This document shows, piece after piece, positions 51,345 through 63,582 of a stretch of DNA of 64,000 nucleotides; position 1 is the stretch's first letter, and every line of letters starts with the position of its first letter. The position numbers and the translations under genes are program-made. The DNA comes from Euborellia annulipes (Eukaryota > Arthropoda > Insecta > Dermaptera > Anisolabididae). Location: NCBI GenBank assembly GCA_023213315.1, contig JAKCPI010025113.1, positions 1-64,000 on the forward strand, given 5' to 3'. A model generated the notes under the pieces. It was not told where the DNA came from and ran no database searches. It saw only the letters and a program-made list of their open reading frames with translations.

Positions 51345-51870
51345 ATATTCTGAATCTAGACGTTCTCCCGAGTAAAATGATATATCACACTTGTATCTTT
51401 GTATGTTGTAATTTTGTTTAAAACAAGATGATTAAAGTTGCACTTGGAGCATCGCTAATTGCCATATAAGGAAAGCAAAAATAAAAAGCAATTAAAATTT
51501 TAATTTTAAATAAATAATAATTGTGAGATTTTAAAATAATAATTAAAATTAAATTAAATATCTTTTGGAGGAAGGCAATTAAAAAAATAAAATTTGTTTG
51601 GATTACACTATATAAGTTGACTTTAACCCTTATTTTCTCCAGAGCCATTGATTTTAGAGAAAAAATGATAAGAACCAAAATTAAAGAGTATTAAATTTCC
51701 TTTCTAGTGGTACTATTGAAAATTTTATACATCTTTTGATTAAGGAATTATAAAAGAAAATAACTTGAAATTTATGATAAAATCAAGTTTGGCGCACGGA
51801 TACATATAGAAATTTGTATTATTATTATAAATGGAATTAATTTAGTGGGTCTGTAATTTGTTTAATTTAT
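51345..51870 (-). repeat. Family D repeat, near full length
   Basis: ATTCTGAATCTAGACGTTCT, AAGTTGCACTTGGAGCATCG, AGAGCCATTGATTTTAGAGA, CCTTTCTAGTGGTACTATTG. The 86-codon minus frame 51418-51678 lies in it. Confidence 0.75.
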
Positions 51871-52394
51871 TTTGTACTTGCAATCAAGTCAATATTTAAT
51901 TTAATTTTTTTTTCTTTCTTTCTCTCTCTATCTCTCTTGATGTAAATGATATGAAATTATTTGTTGTTAAATTCCATCGTCAAAGACATGAAGAGAGAAA
52001 ATGAAAAGAGGATATAATATTATGAATGATAATTTTAATTTAAAATTCCCCTAGGAAGAGTAAAAAGAGGAATCTCAACTTTTCTCTCTGCCCTTTTCTA
52101 AATTTCTTCTCCAATTATTTTAGGACTAAAATTAATTTTTTTTTTTTTCATTGTTATATGTAATAAAAGCCATCATGAAATATTTGTAAATTCTTCCTTG
52201 ACAAAAAAAAAAAAAAAAAAGAGGAAAAATGTCAAATTGGAGAGTTTAAAAGAAAATTGGTCTGTATAACGTTTTTTAATAAAGAGCTGTTTATTTAAGG
52301 ACTGACATTTCCTGAGGCTTGTTATGTGTCAATAAACAAGTAGTGGGAATTGATATTAATTAATTTTTAAAATTTTTGTAGTTTTCTGAAAATA
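51871..52394. other. AT-rich spacer
   Basis: CT tract (51910-51937), A20-class run (52202). Nothing else. Confidence 0.4.
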
Positions 52395-52520
52395 AAACTT
52401 TAAACTATACTAGTAAAATTTTCAACATTAAAAAAAATCCGTCAAGTAGTTTCTGAATTAATACATTATAAATTAAAAATTTTACCAATCTGAAATAAAA
52501 TTTTTGTGTATATATTATTA
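52395..52520 (+). repeat. Family E repeat, diverged
   Basis: AAAAATCCGTCAAGTAGTTT, CTGAATTAATACATTATAAA. Confidence 0.5.
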
Positions 52521-52771
52521 AATTAAAAAAAAAAAATTGGCAAAATTTTATTTTATTTTTATTTATTTATATTATCGAGAATTTATGTAATTTTGTAATA
52601 TTTTATTTATTTATTTCTCAGAATTAAATACAAAATAAAATTTATTTCTCTGAATTACGAGTAAATACAAAATCAAATAGAAGAATTCTAATGACTACAG
52701 AGTCTATGCTCTAAATAAGGCCTGATTAGGTTAAAATAAAATTAAAACACTTAGATGATTGCAAACTGGCT

Positions 52772-52807
52772 CTGAAGATGGTCTAGGCCTGGAGCCGAAA
52801 TGACACA
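52772..52807 (+). other. Hammerhead-like motif
   Basis: CTGAAGATGGTCTAGGCCTG, GAGCCGAAATGACAC. GG/CC can pair; the 3' block is GAAATG. Confidence 0.35.
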
Positions 52808-53149
52808 CCCGTGAGTGCGTTTATTGTACAAGTCTACTTTTTCTTTTGATTTCATTATCATTAAGCCACAGTTTAGCCACCAAATTAAAAAAAAATCTTT
52901 TAAACTCTCTAATTTGCCATTTTTTTTTTTTAAATAATTATTTAATCTTCTAATCCCTTAATTTTAAATAACAAATTTTTTAAGAGGTTTATTGAGATTA
53001 AAAAAAAAAAAATTACTAAAAAAAAAAACAAAAAAACAAAAAACGATGGTGTATTTCAGATATTTATTAATTGCTTAATTACTTTTAATTAAATACATTT
53101 TAAAATTTATTAAGCACTATAAATAAGGTTTTTCAAAATTAAAATTCGA
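52808..53149. other. A/T-run-rich spacer
   Basis: Several A10-A12 runs, nothing else recognised. Confidence 0.4.
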
Positions 53150-53335
53150 ACTTAAAACTCTCCTAGTAAAATTCTCTATAGGTATATCACAAAAAAAAAA
53201 AAAAAAAAAAAAAAAACCATAAAAATCCATCAAGTAGTTTCCGAATTAATGCATTAAAAAAAAAAAAAAAATTAAAATTAAATCTCACAATTGTCATCCT
53301 ATAAATAATCAAATAATTATTAATTTTCTTATATA
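53150..53335 (+). repeat. Family E repeat with A28-class run
   Basis: A run at 53191-53216, CATAAAAATCCATCAAGTAG, TTTCCGAATTAATGCATTAA, ATCTCACAATTGTCATCCTA. Confidence 0.6.
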
Positions 53336-53519
53336 TGAAAAACGAATTTTTTCTCAAGTTTCATCAGAGTCTTAATTAGGATGTTTTTTTAATCGTCTTA
53401 ATTAATTAATTATAAAATATATTTGCAACTTTTAACAAATAATTGTGAGATTTATATATATCCTCAATTAATTTAAAAATTAATTATTGAATATTTTATA
53501 TATTGCAAGTATAAATTTT

Positions 53520-54040
53520 CAAATTAAATTAAACAAATAGCAGATCCACTAAATTAATTCCATTTATAATAATAATAAATTTCTATGCCTCAAAATTGAT
53601 TTAATCATAAATTTCAAGATATTTTTCTTTGTAATTTTCTAACCAAAATATGTATAAAATTTTCAATAGAACCACTAGAAAGGAAATTTAATACTCTTTA
53701 ATTTTAGTACTTATCATTTTTTATTTAAAACCAACGGTTCTGGAGAAAATCAGTGTAAAAGTCAACTTATAGAGTGAAATTCAAAGAAATTTTATTCTTT
53801 TAATTGCCTTCCTTCAAAAGATATTTAATTAAATTTTAATTATTCTTTTTAAATCTCACAATTATTATTTATTTAAAATTAAAATTTTAATTGCTTTTTA
53901 TTTTTGCTTTCCTTATATGGCAATTAGCGATGCTCCAAGTGCAACTTTAATAACTCGTTTTTAACAAAATTACAACATACAAAGATACAAGTGTGATATA
54001 TCATTTTACTCGGGAGAACTTCTAGATTCAGAATATCTCA
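53520..54040 (+). repeat. Family D repeat, near full length
   Basis: TTTCTAACCAAAATATGTAT, CAATAGAACCACTAGAAAGG, CGGTTCTGGAGAAAATCAGT, AGCGATGCTCCAAGTGCAAC, CGGGAGAACTTCTAGATTCA. Confidence 0.8.
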
Positions 54041-54619
54041 AAAACTCGCAAGTTTTCCTTGATCAGTTACATTTTCTTTTTTTTTGCTATGTTACATCCC
54101 TGAATCCACGCCCTTCAAATGACAAGTTCTTTTGCCTCGGATAGTATAAAAAGAGAAGAAAAGAAATATATATTTTATATATATGTATATCAAGAGGGAG
54201 CCGGCAAGTGTGCGCGAATGGAAGAATAGAAGGAAGGGTGGTGGGTGGCTCCAGAGCCCGGATGCTGCGCTGCCTGCATTGATCTCCCAAGATCAAACAC
54301 CTTGGATTCGTTTTAAGCCTTCTTCTTCTTCTTCTTCTTCTACACTCCCCTTTTCCCTGCCACCCCCTCCCCCCTCTCACCCTTCTATCAAGTATTCGTA
54401 TTCCCCTAGGTTCGTATATCCCTTCTCTTTTCTTTTCTTTTAAGTGATTATTTCACCCGTTTATTAAAATATTCACTAAAATTAGGTTTGTGGGGAAAAT
54501 GTTGATTTTTTAAATGGGATTTAATTAAGTCAAATGGAAGAAAAAAATCGACTTTTTTTATTGCAAGTATATAAATTTTTAAAATAATCTTAAAACAAAA
54601 ATATATAGATAGATAGATA
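54041..54619. other. Unique region
   Basis: 54180-54400 is less AT-rich with (CTT)n at 54322-54340; frames on both strands lack domains. Confidence 0.4.
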
Positions 54620-55085
54620 ATTTCTAAATTTTTTTTCAAAATTGATTTTATGATAAATTTCCATTTATTTTCATTTATAATTTCTTAACCAAAAGATGTA
54701 GAAAATTTTCAATAGCATCACTAGAAAGCAAATTTAATACTCTTTAATTTTGGTTCTTATGATTTTTTAGCTAAAACTAACAGTTTTGGAGAAAATAAGG
54801 GTTAAAGTCAACTTATTAAAATGTCATTAAAATAAATTTTATTTTTTTAATTGCCTTTCTTCAAAAGATATTTAATTAAATTTTAATTATTCTTTTTAAA
54901 TCTCACAATTATTATTTATTTAAAATTAAAATTTTAATTGCTTTTTAATTTTACTTTCCTCATATGGCAATTAGCGATGCTCCAAGTGCAACTTTAATTA
55001 ACTCGTTTTTAACAAAATTACAAAATACAAACATACAAGTGTGATATATCATTTTATTCGGGAGAACGTCTACTTTCAAAATATA
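54620..55085 (+). repeat. Family D repeat, near full length
   Basis: TTTCTTAACCAAAAGATGTA, AACAGTTTTGGAGAAAATAA, AGCGATGCTCCAAGTGCAAC, CGGGAGAACGTCTACTTTCA. Confidence 0.8.
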
Positions 55086-55469
55086 CATATATAAAGACTT
55101 ATTTAAGAAAAAAATAACCCTTCTTATTATTAAGATCTTCTCATTAACAAAACTCACCTCAATAAAATAAAAATAAAATCTTTTTTTTTTTCATCAAAAT
55201 CGATTTTTTTTTTGTTAGAATGAGGTTCTTTTATCTGATTATAAGAGAAAATAAAGTTAAAAAATGTGAGATTTGCTGCTACTGGGTATATAATAAATGA
55301 GATAAGAATGTTTTTTAACCTCACTCTCCTTGGTAATGATAAAATCTTTATACAAAAAAAAAAAAAGAAATTTGTTTGAATTTAACTTCACGCTTCACTA
55401 GATACTGATGTTGATGATCAAATAAGTAAAGATTTAGAAAAAATTTTAATTTTTTTTTTTTCTAATAAT
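55086..55469. other. AT-rich spacer
   Basis: Nothing recognised. Confidence 0.4.
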
Positions 55470-55600
55470 AATAAATTACAGAATAGTTGTAAGATTTTAA
55501 TTTTATTTTTAACATTTGAACTCTGAAACTAATCGTCGAATTTTCATGGAGGTGTTTTTTTTTTTTTCTGTATTTGATTTTAGTTTTAAACAATCTAAGG
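55470..55600 (-). repeat. Family E repeat, diverged
   Basis: AGTTGTAAGATTTTAATTTT, GAACTCTGAAACTAATCGTC, GAATTTTCATGG, T run. Confidence 0.5.
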
Positions 55601-55630
55601 TGTTGCCACACTCCTAGGCTTACGGTTTTT

Positions 55631-55722
55631 ACTTTCTCTTACCTATATACAGTATGTATATAAAGAGAGAGAGAGATAGAAAATATTGTGATCATGTCAA
55701 AAATTTGATGTCAAGATTTTTA
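55631..55722 (-). mobile_element. HINE-like 3' end fragment
   Basis: ACTTTCTCTTACCTATATAC, AGAGAGAGAGATAGAAAATA, ATGTCAAAAATTTGATGTCA. Terminal hairpin kept. Confidence 0.7.
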
Positions 55723-55759
55723 TATAAACTAGGCTCTATGCACGCCCTTGGATATAGCA

Positions 55760-56235
55760 TAAATTACAAACACTTGGTTATATGTTTCAATGATTTAATT
55801 AATAACCACACGAGCCATTTTCAGAAGTAACTTCACAACATTTTCATAAGATGACACACCAAATGAGTCTGAAACATAAAATTAATTATTAAAAAACTGG
55901 ATTTTAACGAGAAAAAATAAAATAAAAAAAAGTTATCTACCCAGTATATATGAATGTTTAAATTTAATTCGTGGAGAATTTTCCGGACGTGGTTTTAGGT
56001 TATAATTAATTCAGATTATGGTTAGGGAACCCCTCCTTATATATAGAAAAAAACCGTATATAGGTACCCTAAACCGATGGCGGGCATTGCAGCTAGTTAA
56101 TTAAAAACCAACACTTGATAAATATTTTGACATTAGTGTATGATCAACTCTTCTAAAGATGGCTCACACCAAATGTCGAAATACGTTGATTTAAAATGAA
56201 TAAATAATTTCAAACAGAGTGTTTTTTTTTTATTT
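55760..56235. repeat. Two family F pieces
   Basis: 55765-55880 (AACACTTGGTTATATGTTTC, CATTTTCAGAAGTAACTTCA) and 56098-56235 (AACACTTGATAAATATTTTG, TTCTAAAGATGGCTCACACC, AATGTCGAAATACGTTGATT). Between them, GGCGGGCATTGCAGCTAGTT (56077) is a K-like end. Confidence 0.5.
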
Positions 56236-56509
56236 GTATACAAAATGTTGTTTCAACAACAACAGCCTACGTTTGAATTATTGAATTAATTTTAAGGCAG
56301 TCAGAATTTTAGCTGATTTGAATTCTTATCTTTGATTTTGTATTTACTCGTTAATTCTGAGAAATAAATTTTGATTTTGTAATTTAATTCTGAGAAATTA
56401 ATAAATAAATAAAATATAAAATATTACAAAAATGATGAATAAACAAAATGTTTGTAATTCAATAATATATATTTCTCAAAAAATTTTAGATTGGCAAAAT
56501 TTTAAACTT

Positions 56510-56625
56510 TTCCTTTTAATGCATTAATTCAGAAACTACTTGACGGATTTTTTTTTTTTAATGACGAAAATTTTACTAGAATAGTTTAAGGCTTGGTTAT
56601 TTTTAGAAAAACGTCATACAGGGTG
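56510..56625 (-). repeat. Family E repeat end
   Basis: GCATTAATTCAGAAACTACT, TGACGGATTTTTTTT. Near-identical to the start of the block at 436. Confidence 0.6.
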
Positions 56626-57307
56626 TCTAAAAAATTTTAAAAATTAACTAATTAAAAGTTTTGTCTCAGGAAATAAATAAACAGCTCTTTTTTTTGGTTT
56701 ATTAAATTATTATTTCACACAGTTTGACCCAAATTTCAAAACCAGATTTATTGTTTCAACTAGAACCTACGGTTAATAGTTTAAATTTAAAAAAAAATGA
56801 ATTTTATATGTAAATTTCTTGACTTTAAGATGCATAATTTTTTTTTTCTTTCATCCCCTCTCTCTTTAATTAGTCACGAAGTAGGTCAAGATTAAAAATT
56901 CAACTTCTTTTCTCACATAAAAGAAAAAAAAAAGAGTATTGTAAATTTTGTTAGTTTTAATAACGATAAATACCGCCTTTCTAAGAAGGTGGTCTGTATG
57001 TGTGTCTATTTTTCGGGATTGGCGTATTTTTTTTTTCTTTCTTTCTCTCTCTCTCTCTTTCACCCTGAGGCTGCAAGCGCTTGCGTACATAGTGGCGTCA
57101 ATACTCACACGGGGGGCCCGGGAAGAGCTCCCCACGTATGCCTGCCTGCCAAGAAAAAGGCGTCGGAGGCGCCCGGGATTGGGTACCCAGAGCGGGACAT
57201 GGCTATTCGATATTGCTCTCTCTCTCTCTCTGCCACCCACATATCCACCCTCGCTTGCTTCACCCCCACTCTCTCTAACAAGAAGCCATATTGCCTGGGA
57301 GTGGCGC

Positions 57308-57343
<36 letters not shown>

Positions 57344-57729
57344 AGAAATGGAAATATTTTACAGATTTTCTTGCTTTTTTTTATATGAGAAAAATAAAAT
57401 CTAATATGTAAGGTAGAGAGAGAGTAAAATGTTATTAATTACGATGGGGTTGAAAATTTAATAACGAGAGAGAGAGAGAGAAAAAAAAAGTTTTTTTTTA
57501 TACTTTTAAAGATGAGATTTTGTTTCATAAAAAAAAAAAATTAATAATGGAATTATTATTATCTAAGTCATTGGTGGTTCATATAAAAAAAAGTTGGTTA
57601 TTTTTTAACTACATCAAGGACTTGCGAAAAAAAGAACGTAAATAAATATAATTATAAAATAAATATTTTTTTAACCCCAGTTCACTAACAAATAAAAATA
57701 AAAAATTGGAAATTTTCAAAAAAGATGTC
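56626..57729. other. Low-complexity unique region
   Basis: F tail TTTCAACTAGAACCTACGGT (56756). 57000-57300 is less AT-rich with a CT tract (57040) and CTCTCTCTCTCTCTGCC (57217), then a T28-class run (57311). Overlapping 79-140-codon frames on both strands share this patch and show no domain. Confidence 0.4.
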
Positions 57730-57875
57730 AAAATTCAGAAAGTAGATGTTCTCCCGAGTAAAATGATATATAACACATGTATATTAATTTGTTTGTAAGG
57801 ATGTTAAAAATAAATTTCTATCTATTGCACTTGAAGCATCTTTAATTACCATATAAGGAAAGGAAAAAAAAATTA
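57730..57875 (-). repeat. Family D repeat, partial
   Basis: AGAAAGTAGATGTTCTCCCG, AGTAAAATGATATATAACAC, TTGCACTTGAAGCATCTTTA. Confidence 0.65.
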
Positions 57876-58051
57876 AAAAAATTAATTAGAATTTAATTTT
57901 AATTTATAATAATAAATTCGAGATTTAAATAAATATTTTTCGGATTTGAGATTTTTATTAAATCCCATAATAATTTAATAATAAATTAAATATTAAAATA
58001 TGAATTTTTATTTTTTTAAATATCTCTTAATTATAAATAAAATATTTGAGT

Positions 58052-58509
58052 AATGTCAGAATTTTGATGGAATATGGTACACGTTTTGAGCGTATTATAA
58101 TCAAAATATCTCAAGAACAAAAAGAGCTAGGAGGTTGAAATTTGATATTTAAGTTAGGCACCTCTTCTGAGGCGTGAAAATAAGCTTGTAAACAAAATTG
58201 GCTAAAGAATACTAGTACTTTATTGATGTACTTTTTTAGTTTTTTTCTAATTTTCTCAAAATTCGTTCTAACGATTTGGATTAAAATTCATAAATTTATT
58301 ATTTTTTTATATTTTCTTTAAAATGTATATTCTTATTTCGCTGTCGAAATAGTTTGAAGTAAACTTTACTCTTGTTCTTCATAAATTCCTATAAATTTTA
58401 CACCTTAAATTATAATTTATTATATATCGACACGAAAAATCAGGTGGTGGGACAAGCTCAGAACACAACATAATGAAAAAAAAGTTGAGTGTTGAGCCGT
58501 CACACCAGA
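58052..58509 (-). mobile_element. HINE-like element, 3' end lost
   Basis: CAGAATTTTGATGGAATATG, AGAGCTAGGAGGTTGAAATT, ACTAGTACTTTATTGATGTA, decayed hairpin (GGACAAGCTCAGAACACAAC) and CGTCACACCAGA. Older than other copies by divergence; X-box lost. Confidence 0.75.
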
Positions 58510-58899
58510 TTTTTGTTTTTCAGAAATTACGATCTCAAGTATCAGGGTTGCTTGGTGGAAGACCGACCCTTTCTTTCCTCCTCATCTCAACTTGTTCAAG
58601 ATCTCTATTCATTTTCGCAAGTCATTTCCATGTTATGAGGGTTGGGGGGAAAGGATAATCAATTCTCTCTGATAATAATAAAAAAAAAAAAAAAAAAAAC
58701 AGTCATCAGTGATTGAGATCCTCTTATGAGGGCTGAGAGTTGAAAAAAAGATAGAGATTGGAGAAGAAATTTTTTTTTTTTTTTTAGAGCGAAAAATAGA
58801 TATTATTTCTATTTAATAACAAATAATTAATTAATTTAAAAAAAAAATTTAAATCCCGCAATATTTATTTAATTAAAATTAATTTTTAATTTTTTTCTT
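58510..58899. other. Unique spacer
   Basis: A20-class run (58680). The 61-codon plus frame at 58473-58658 crosses the transposon edge. Confidence 0.4.
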
Positions 58900-59366
58900 C
58901 CTTATATGGCAATTATATTTTTAATTGCTTCTTTTTTTTCTTTACTTACTTCAATTTATTTTCTTTTGTAATTTCCTAACCAAAAGTGGTAGAAAATTTT
59001 CAATAGTACCACTCGAAAGAAAATTTAATACTCTTTAATTTTGGTTCTTATCATTTTTTCACTAAAATCAACGGTTCTGGAGAAAATCAGAGTTATAAAA
59101 AGTGTCATTAAAATAAATTTTATTCTTTTAATTGTCCTCCTTCAAAAGATATTTAATTAAATTTTAATTATTATTTTTAAATCTCACAATTATTATTTAT
59201 TTAAAATTAAAATTTTAATTGCTTTTTATTTTTGCTTTCCTTATATGGCAATTAGCGATGCTCCAAGTGCAACTTTAATTAACTCGTTTTTAACAAAATT
59301 ACAAAATACAAAGATACAAGTGTGATATATCATTTTACTCGGGAGAACGTCTAGATTCAGAATATA
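58900..59366 (+). repeat. Family D repeat, near full length
   Basis: TTTCCTAACCAAAAGTGGTA, CAACGGTTCTGGAGAAAATC, AGCGATGCTCCAAGTGCAAC, CGGGAGAACGTCTAGATTCA. Closest to the inferred consensus. Confidence 0.8.
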
Positions 59367-59613
59367 CATAAATAAAGACTGTTATTTAAGAAAAAAATTA
59401 GAGCCCCTCTTACAAAGAGCATTAAAATTATTTTTAATTTAGAAACAGAACAAGTTTATGAATAAAAATTGAGTTTTTGAAGAAAAAATATTGAATAATG
59501 GGAGGCAAATGGATTATTAGAGAATTTTTTAATAATCATATTTAGAACAAACGTTTTCACGTTTTGATTTTTTTTTTCTTTTACTAAACTAAAAACTTCC
59601 CCATCTTCCCTAA

Positions 59614-59829
59614 TCCAAGGGTCACTACTTCCCATCTTCGACTACTGATTTAAATAAATATACCCTACACCCAGTCTCTGAGAATACCAGTAAAGGCATT
59701 ATGTTAAAAAAGTTTTTGTCAGTTAAAAACGTTCTTATTGATATTCTGGCCAAATCTAATATTGAAATCGCTAAAAGTCAATTTTTTTTTCTCACATACA
59801 AAAAAATGTTAATTTCCGATTTCTCGTAG
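59614..59829 (+). other. Open frame of 71 codons, uncertain
   Basis: Stop-to-stop frame with mixed composition (HYFPSSTTDLNKYTLHPVSE; LSVKNVLIDILAKSNIEIAK) ending TAG at 59827. The first Met is late. No recognised family, promoter or splice evidence; chance is likely in AT-rich DNA. Confidence 0.15.
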
Positions 59830-60239
59830 AATTTCAAATGATGTGTTGCATCCCAGCTGTTTGAGCCTTTGAATCTAAATATTATAAGCAACCCTTTTAA
59901 AGAAAAACCCTTTCGAGAGGAGCGGCGAGGGGGGGGGGGGGGGGCAGAACGCCCTATTATCCACTCTCGTTTTTCTTTTCACAACCCTTCACTTCAGGGG
60001 GGTTGATTTATTTTCAAATATCTGATTTTAATAGGGGTGATGTATAGGCCCTCTGCTGTCTGTCTGTGTGAATAGTAGAAGATTTCATAAATGCATGGGT
60101 ATTAAGAATTTAGAGGAGATAATGCTCAAATTTAATATTTATAGGATTTATTGTAGAATAATAATTGCTAGGATTTAAATTAATTACAGTTTATGAGAAA
60201 TTAAAAAAAAATAAAGAAAATTTAAATATATAATAATTT
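59830..60239. other. Unique region with G14 run
   Basis: G14 run near 59931; a family E-like AT body at 60130-60180. Confidence 0.4.
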
Positions 60240-60375
60240 TTATAATTTTTCATATAAGAGATTTTAATTGACTTTAATTTTCTTAGAACCCATTGCTTTC
60301 CTATGGGGAAAATTCATTTTGAGTCTTCACATTTGAGAATCTTTCTTGCACTCTCTATAACCTCGTCTATAAAAG
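60240..60375 (-). repeat. Family K-related fragment
   Basis: AGAACCCATTGCTTTCCTAT, GAGAATCTTTCTTGCACTCT, CTATAACCTCGTCTATAAAA. Confidence 0.45.
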
Positions 60376-60543
60376 TGTAAAATGGATGTTATATATTAAT
60401 TGTAAGGAATGAAAATTCCTAAACTTTAAATTCTTTTTTTTTTTAATTGGAAAAAAATAAAGCATATAGAACACTTCCCGAAATATTAAATACAGAAATT
60501 CTCTATGTTTTAGACAATAACAATGCAGTGTCTTGTTCAGGTT

Positions 60544-60572
60544 CTGAAGAAGGCTATAAGCCGAAACGATTG
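60544..60572 (+). other. Hammerhead-like hairpin
   Basis: CTGAAGA, A, GGCT-ATA-AGCC, GAAACGATTG. Perfect 4-bp stem, one extra base before it. Confidence 0.4.
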
Positions 60573-60779
60573 AAATTGGCCAAAATCGTAAACCATATCC
60601 CCACAATATATATTGTAACATCTATGTTAAAATCAAATTAAAAAAAACGTATTGTAACATCATGCTTTCTATATAAACACTTGCTTTGATAATTGTGACT
60701 AACTTTATGGAAATGAATGAAAATAGCGGGAAAATTTGAATCTAACTTCACAGGAATGCCGACAGAAGGCGCTGACGTC

Positions 60780-60890
60780 GCTGTATATTAAAAAGGCACG
60801 TAACAGAGCAGGTGCACAGTACTTGACAACGGATACAGAATAAGGAGTCGAAACATTGTATAATATTTATATTTTTAATAAATAATTAAT
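60780..60890 (+). repeat. Family R repeat
   Basis: GTGCACAGTACTTGACAACG, AGGAGTCGAAACATTGTATA, AATATTTATATTTTTAATAA. Confidence 0.55.
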
Positions 60891-61024
60891 AACAAAAATT
60901 AAAAATTCCCTTAATAATAATATTTCAAACCACAAAAGTTTTAATAAACACAATACTTGAAAATTTAAATTTTGTCAAAATATAGCAATTGAATTGTAAT
61001 TTCGGAAGTATGCATTTAAAAAAA

Positions 61025-62057
61025 TCTGGTGTGACTGGCGCACAGCACACAACTTTCTCTTACCCTTCGGTAAGAGAAAGTTGCGCACTGTGCTGGTCAC
61101 ACCAGATTTTTTGTGTCGAGATATATTTAGTTTCCCATAGCACCTTAGTTTCAAACTTGCATTTTAAATGTTGACTGCTTGAAATAAACTATGGTTATTT
61201 TTCAAAAAATTTTAATCTCATATTTGGACATTTTATACACAATATAGAATCGTAAATAAATACAAAATTTCATAAGAATTGGAAAAAAAAATTTTAAATG
61301 CGTAAAAAGTTCCAAAGGGGACCCCCTTTTGAATCGAAATTAACATACAAATCCCTATAGGAAATTATCATTGTTTCTATGCGAAGATAAGGTGGAAAGG
61401 GAATTTAAAAAGAGTAGAGACAGGCGATAATGTTTGCAAGTGAGAGAGAGACATATATGTTTTCTTTGAAACAATTAAAGACACAAATAAATTTAAAAAA
61501 AATGGGAATTTAAATAATAATTGATTTTTAATCTAATAAAAAGAAAAAGATTTAAATTCCGTTACCATGGCAACCATTTCTATCTTTCCTATGAAGAACA
61601 AGAGTAAAGTGGTCTTCAGAAGATTTCAACGGCAAAATGAGAATATACATTTTAAAGAGCATCTAAAAAATAATTGATTTTTGAATTTTAAAAAAATCCT
61701 TGGAGGGAATTTTGAGAAAATCGAAAAAAACTGAAAAAGTACATCAGTAAAGTACTAGTACTTTTTGGCCGATTTTGTTCAAAAGCTTATTTTGAGATTC
61801 TTCAAAGGTACTTAAGTTAAATATAAAATTTCAACCCGGTAGCTCAACTCCTTCATGCTAAAAAAATGGTTCCACACATACAGACACACAGACACACAGA
61901 CACACACACACACACACAGACCAATTTGCGGGACCCACTTTTTTGGACTCAGGGGACCTCAAAACATGTATATCCATCAAAATCTCGACATCGAATTTTT
62001 GACATGATCGCAATACTTTCTCTCCTATATATTTCATATATAGGGTACGAGAAAGTA
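61025..62057 (+). mobile_element. HINE-like long subtype, uninterrupted
   Basis: ~1.03-kb complete copy: near-perfect 5' hairpin (CTTTCTCTTACCCTTCGGTA at its tip), AAACTATGGTTATTTTTCAA, ATTAAAGACACAAATAAATT, A8, TGGGAATTTAAATAATAATT, X-box, GTAAAGTACTAGTACTTTTT, CA/GA microsatellite, terminal hairpin. Its A8 site is empty relative to 16104-17803. Confidence 0.9.
61561..61574. promoter_or_regulatory. RFX X-box palindrome in transposon
   Basis: GTTACCATGGCAAC, perfect consensus match. Confidence 0.55.
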
Positions 62058-62149
62058 AAATTGGGATTTTTTCTTAGTACCTTGTAAAAGTATACCAAAT
62101 TTTAAGAAAATCTGAGATGGTGAGAAAAAAAGGGTGTGTTGAGTTGATA

Positions 62150-62260
62150 TGGAATGATCCAGAAAGAAGGGAAAGACATGTAACTGCCAGTCCCAGCTCG
62201 GGTAGCTCGTGGTCGCCATCCACGTATCCACAAGATGTGGGCCCCTGAGCAAGAATTAAA
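62150..62260 (+). repeat. Family H fragment
   Basis: CAGCTCGGGTAGCTCGTGGT, CGCCATCCACGTATCCACAA, GATGTGGGCCCCTGAGC. Flanking 62060-62150 is also shared loosely with 31900-31960. Confidence 0.55.
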
Positions 62261-62283
62261 GCTACCCATTTCCCTAAAATAAT

Positions 62284-62340
62284 AGTGAGCGCCACAATTA
62301 AGTCCCCACCTGATAGCTAGAGTATATGGTATATGTTATA
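62284..62340 (+). mobile_element. Tc1-like single end
   Basis: TAGTGAGCGCCACAATTAAG, TCCCCACCTGATAG, GTATATGGTATATG: same end as 36756. No matching second end found. Confidence 0.5.
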
Positions 62341-62399
62341 TTTATCACGAATCTGTTTATTAAAGCTTTTGTTGTTTGAAATATTATTATTAGGGAAAT

Positions 62400-62541
62400 T
62401 TTTAATCATAGACCACATTTTTGTATTAAATATTGATTAAAAATATAAATACTGTGTTCACAGTATTTGATAACGGCTGCAGAATGAGCAGTCGAAACGT
62501 TGTACAGTATTTATATTTTTAATAAATATTTAATACAAAAA
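62400..62541. repeat. Family R foldback, truncated
   Basis: ATAGACCACATTTTTGTATT at the left and AATATTTAATACAAAAA at the right form inverted arms around GATAACGGCTGCAGAATGAG and GCAGTCGAAACGTTGTACAG. The right arm stops where the next transposon begins. Confidence 0.55.
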
Positions 62542-63405
62542 TCTGGTGTGACTGGCGCACAGCACACAACTTTCTCTTACCCTTCGGTAAGAGAAAGTTG
62601 CGCACTGTGCTGGTCACACCAGATTTTTTGTGTCGAGATATATTTAGTTTCCGATAGCACCTTAGTTTCAAACTTGCATTTTAAATGTTGACTGCTTCAA
62701 ATAAACTATGGTTATTTTTAAAAATTTTAATCTCATATTTGGACATTTTATACACAATATAGAATCGTAAATAAATACAAAATTTCATAAGAATTGGAAA
62801 AAAAAAATTTTAAATGCCTAAAAAGTTCCAAAGGGGACCCCCTTTTGAATCGAAATTAACATACAAATCCCTATAGGAAATTAACATTGGTCAAATGCGA
62901 AGATAAGGTGGAAAGTTTAATACGCGTAGAAAGAGAGAAGATAATTTTGGAGAGAGAGAGAGACATATATGTTTTCTTTGAAACAATTAAAGACACAAAT
63001 AAATTTAAAAAAAATGGGAATTTAAATAATAATTGATTTTTAATCTAATAAAAAGAAAAAGATTTAAATTCCGTTACCATGGCAACCATTTCTATCTTTC
63101 CTATGAAGAACAAGAGTAAAAGTGGTCTTCAGAAGATTTCAACGGCAAAATGAGAATATACATTTTAAAGAGCATCTAAAAAATAATTGATTTTTGAATT
63201 TTAAAAAAATCCTTGGAGGGAATTTTGAGAAAATCGAAAAAAAACTGAAAAAGTACATCAGTAAAGTACTAGTACTTTTTGGCCGATTTTGTTCAAAAGC
63301 TTATTTTGAGATTCTTCAAAGGTACCTAAGTTAAATATAAAATTTCAATCCGGTAGCTCAATTCCTTCATGCTAAAAAAATGGTTCCACACATACAGACA
63401 CACAG

Positions 63406-63439
<34 letters not shown>

Positions 63440-63582
63440 ACAGACCAATTTGCGGGACCCACTTTTTTGGACTCAGGGGACCTCAAAACATGTATATCCA
63501 TCAAAATCTCGACATCGAATTTTTGACATGATCGCAATACTTTCTCTCTCTATATATTTCATATATAGGGTAAGAGAAAGTA
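62542..63582 (+). mobile_element. HINE-like long subtype, uninterrupted
   Basis: ~1.04-kb complete copy, very similar to 61025-62057, differing mainly by microsatellite length, small indels and a patch at 62888-62960. It inserted after the A run in a family R element. Confidence 0.9.
63073..63086. promoter_or_regulatory. RFX X-box palindrome in transposon
   Basis: GTTACCATGGCAAC, perfect consensus match. Confidence 0.55.

Noticed and set aside
56948..57411. Overlapping 130- and 140-codon frames
   Set aside because: Overlap each other in different frames and antisense frames of similar length, in a CT- and T-run-rich patch; composition explains them.
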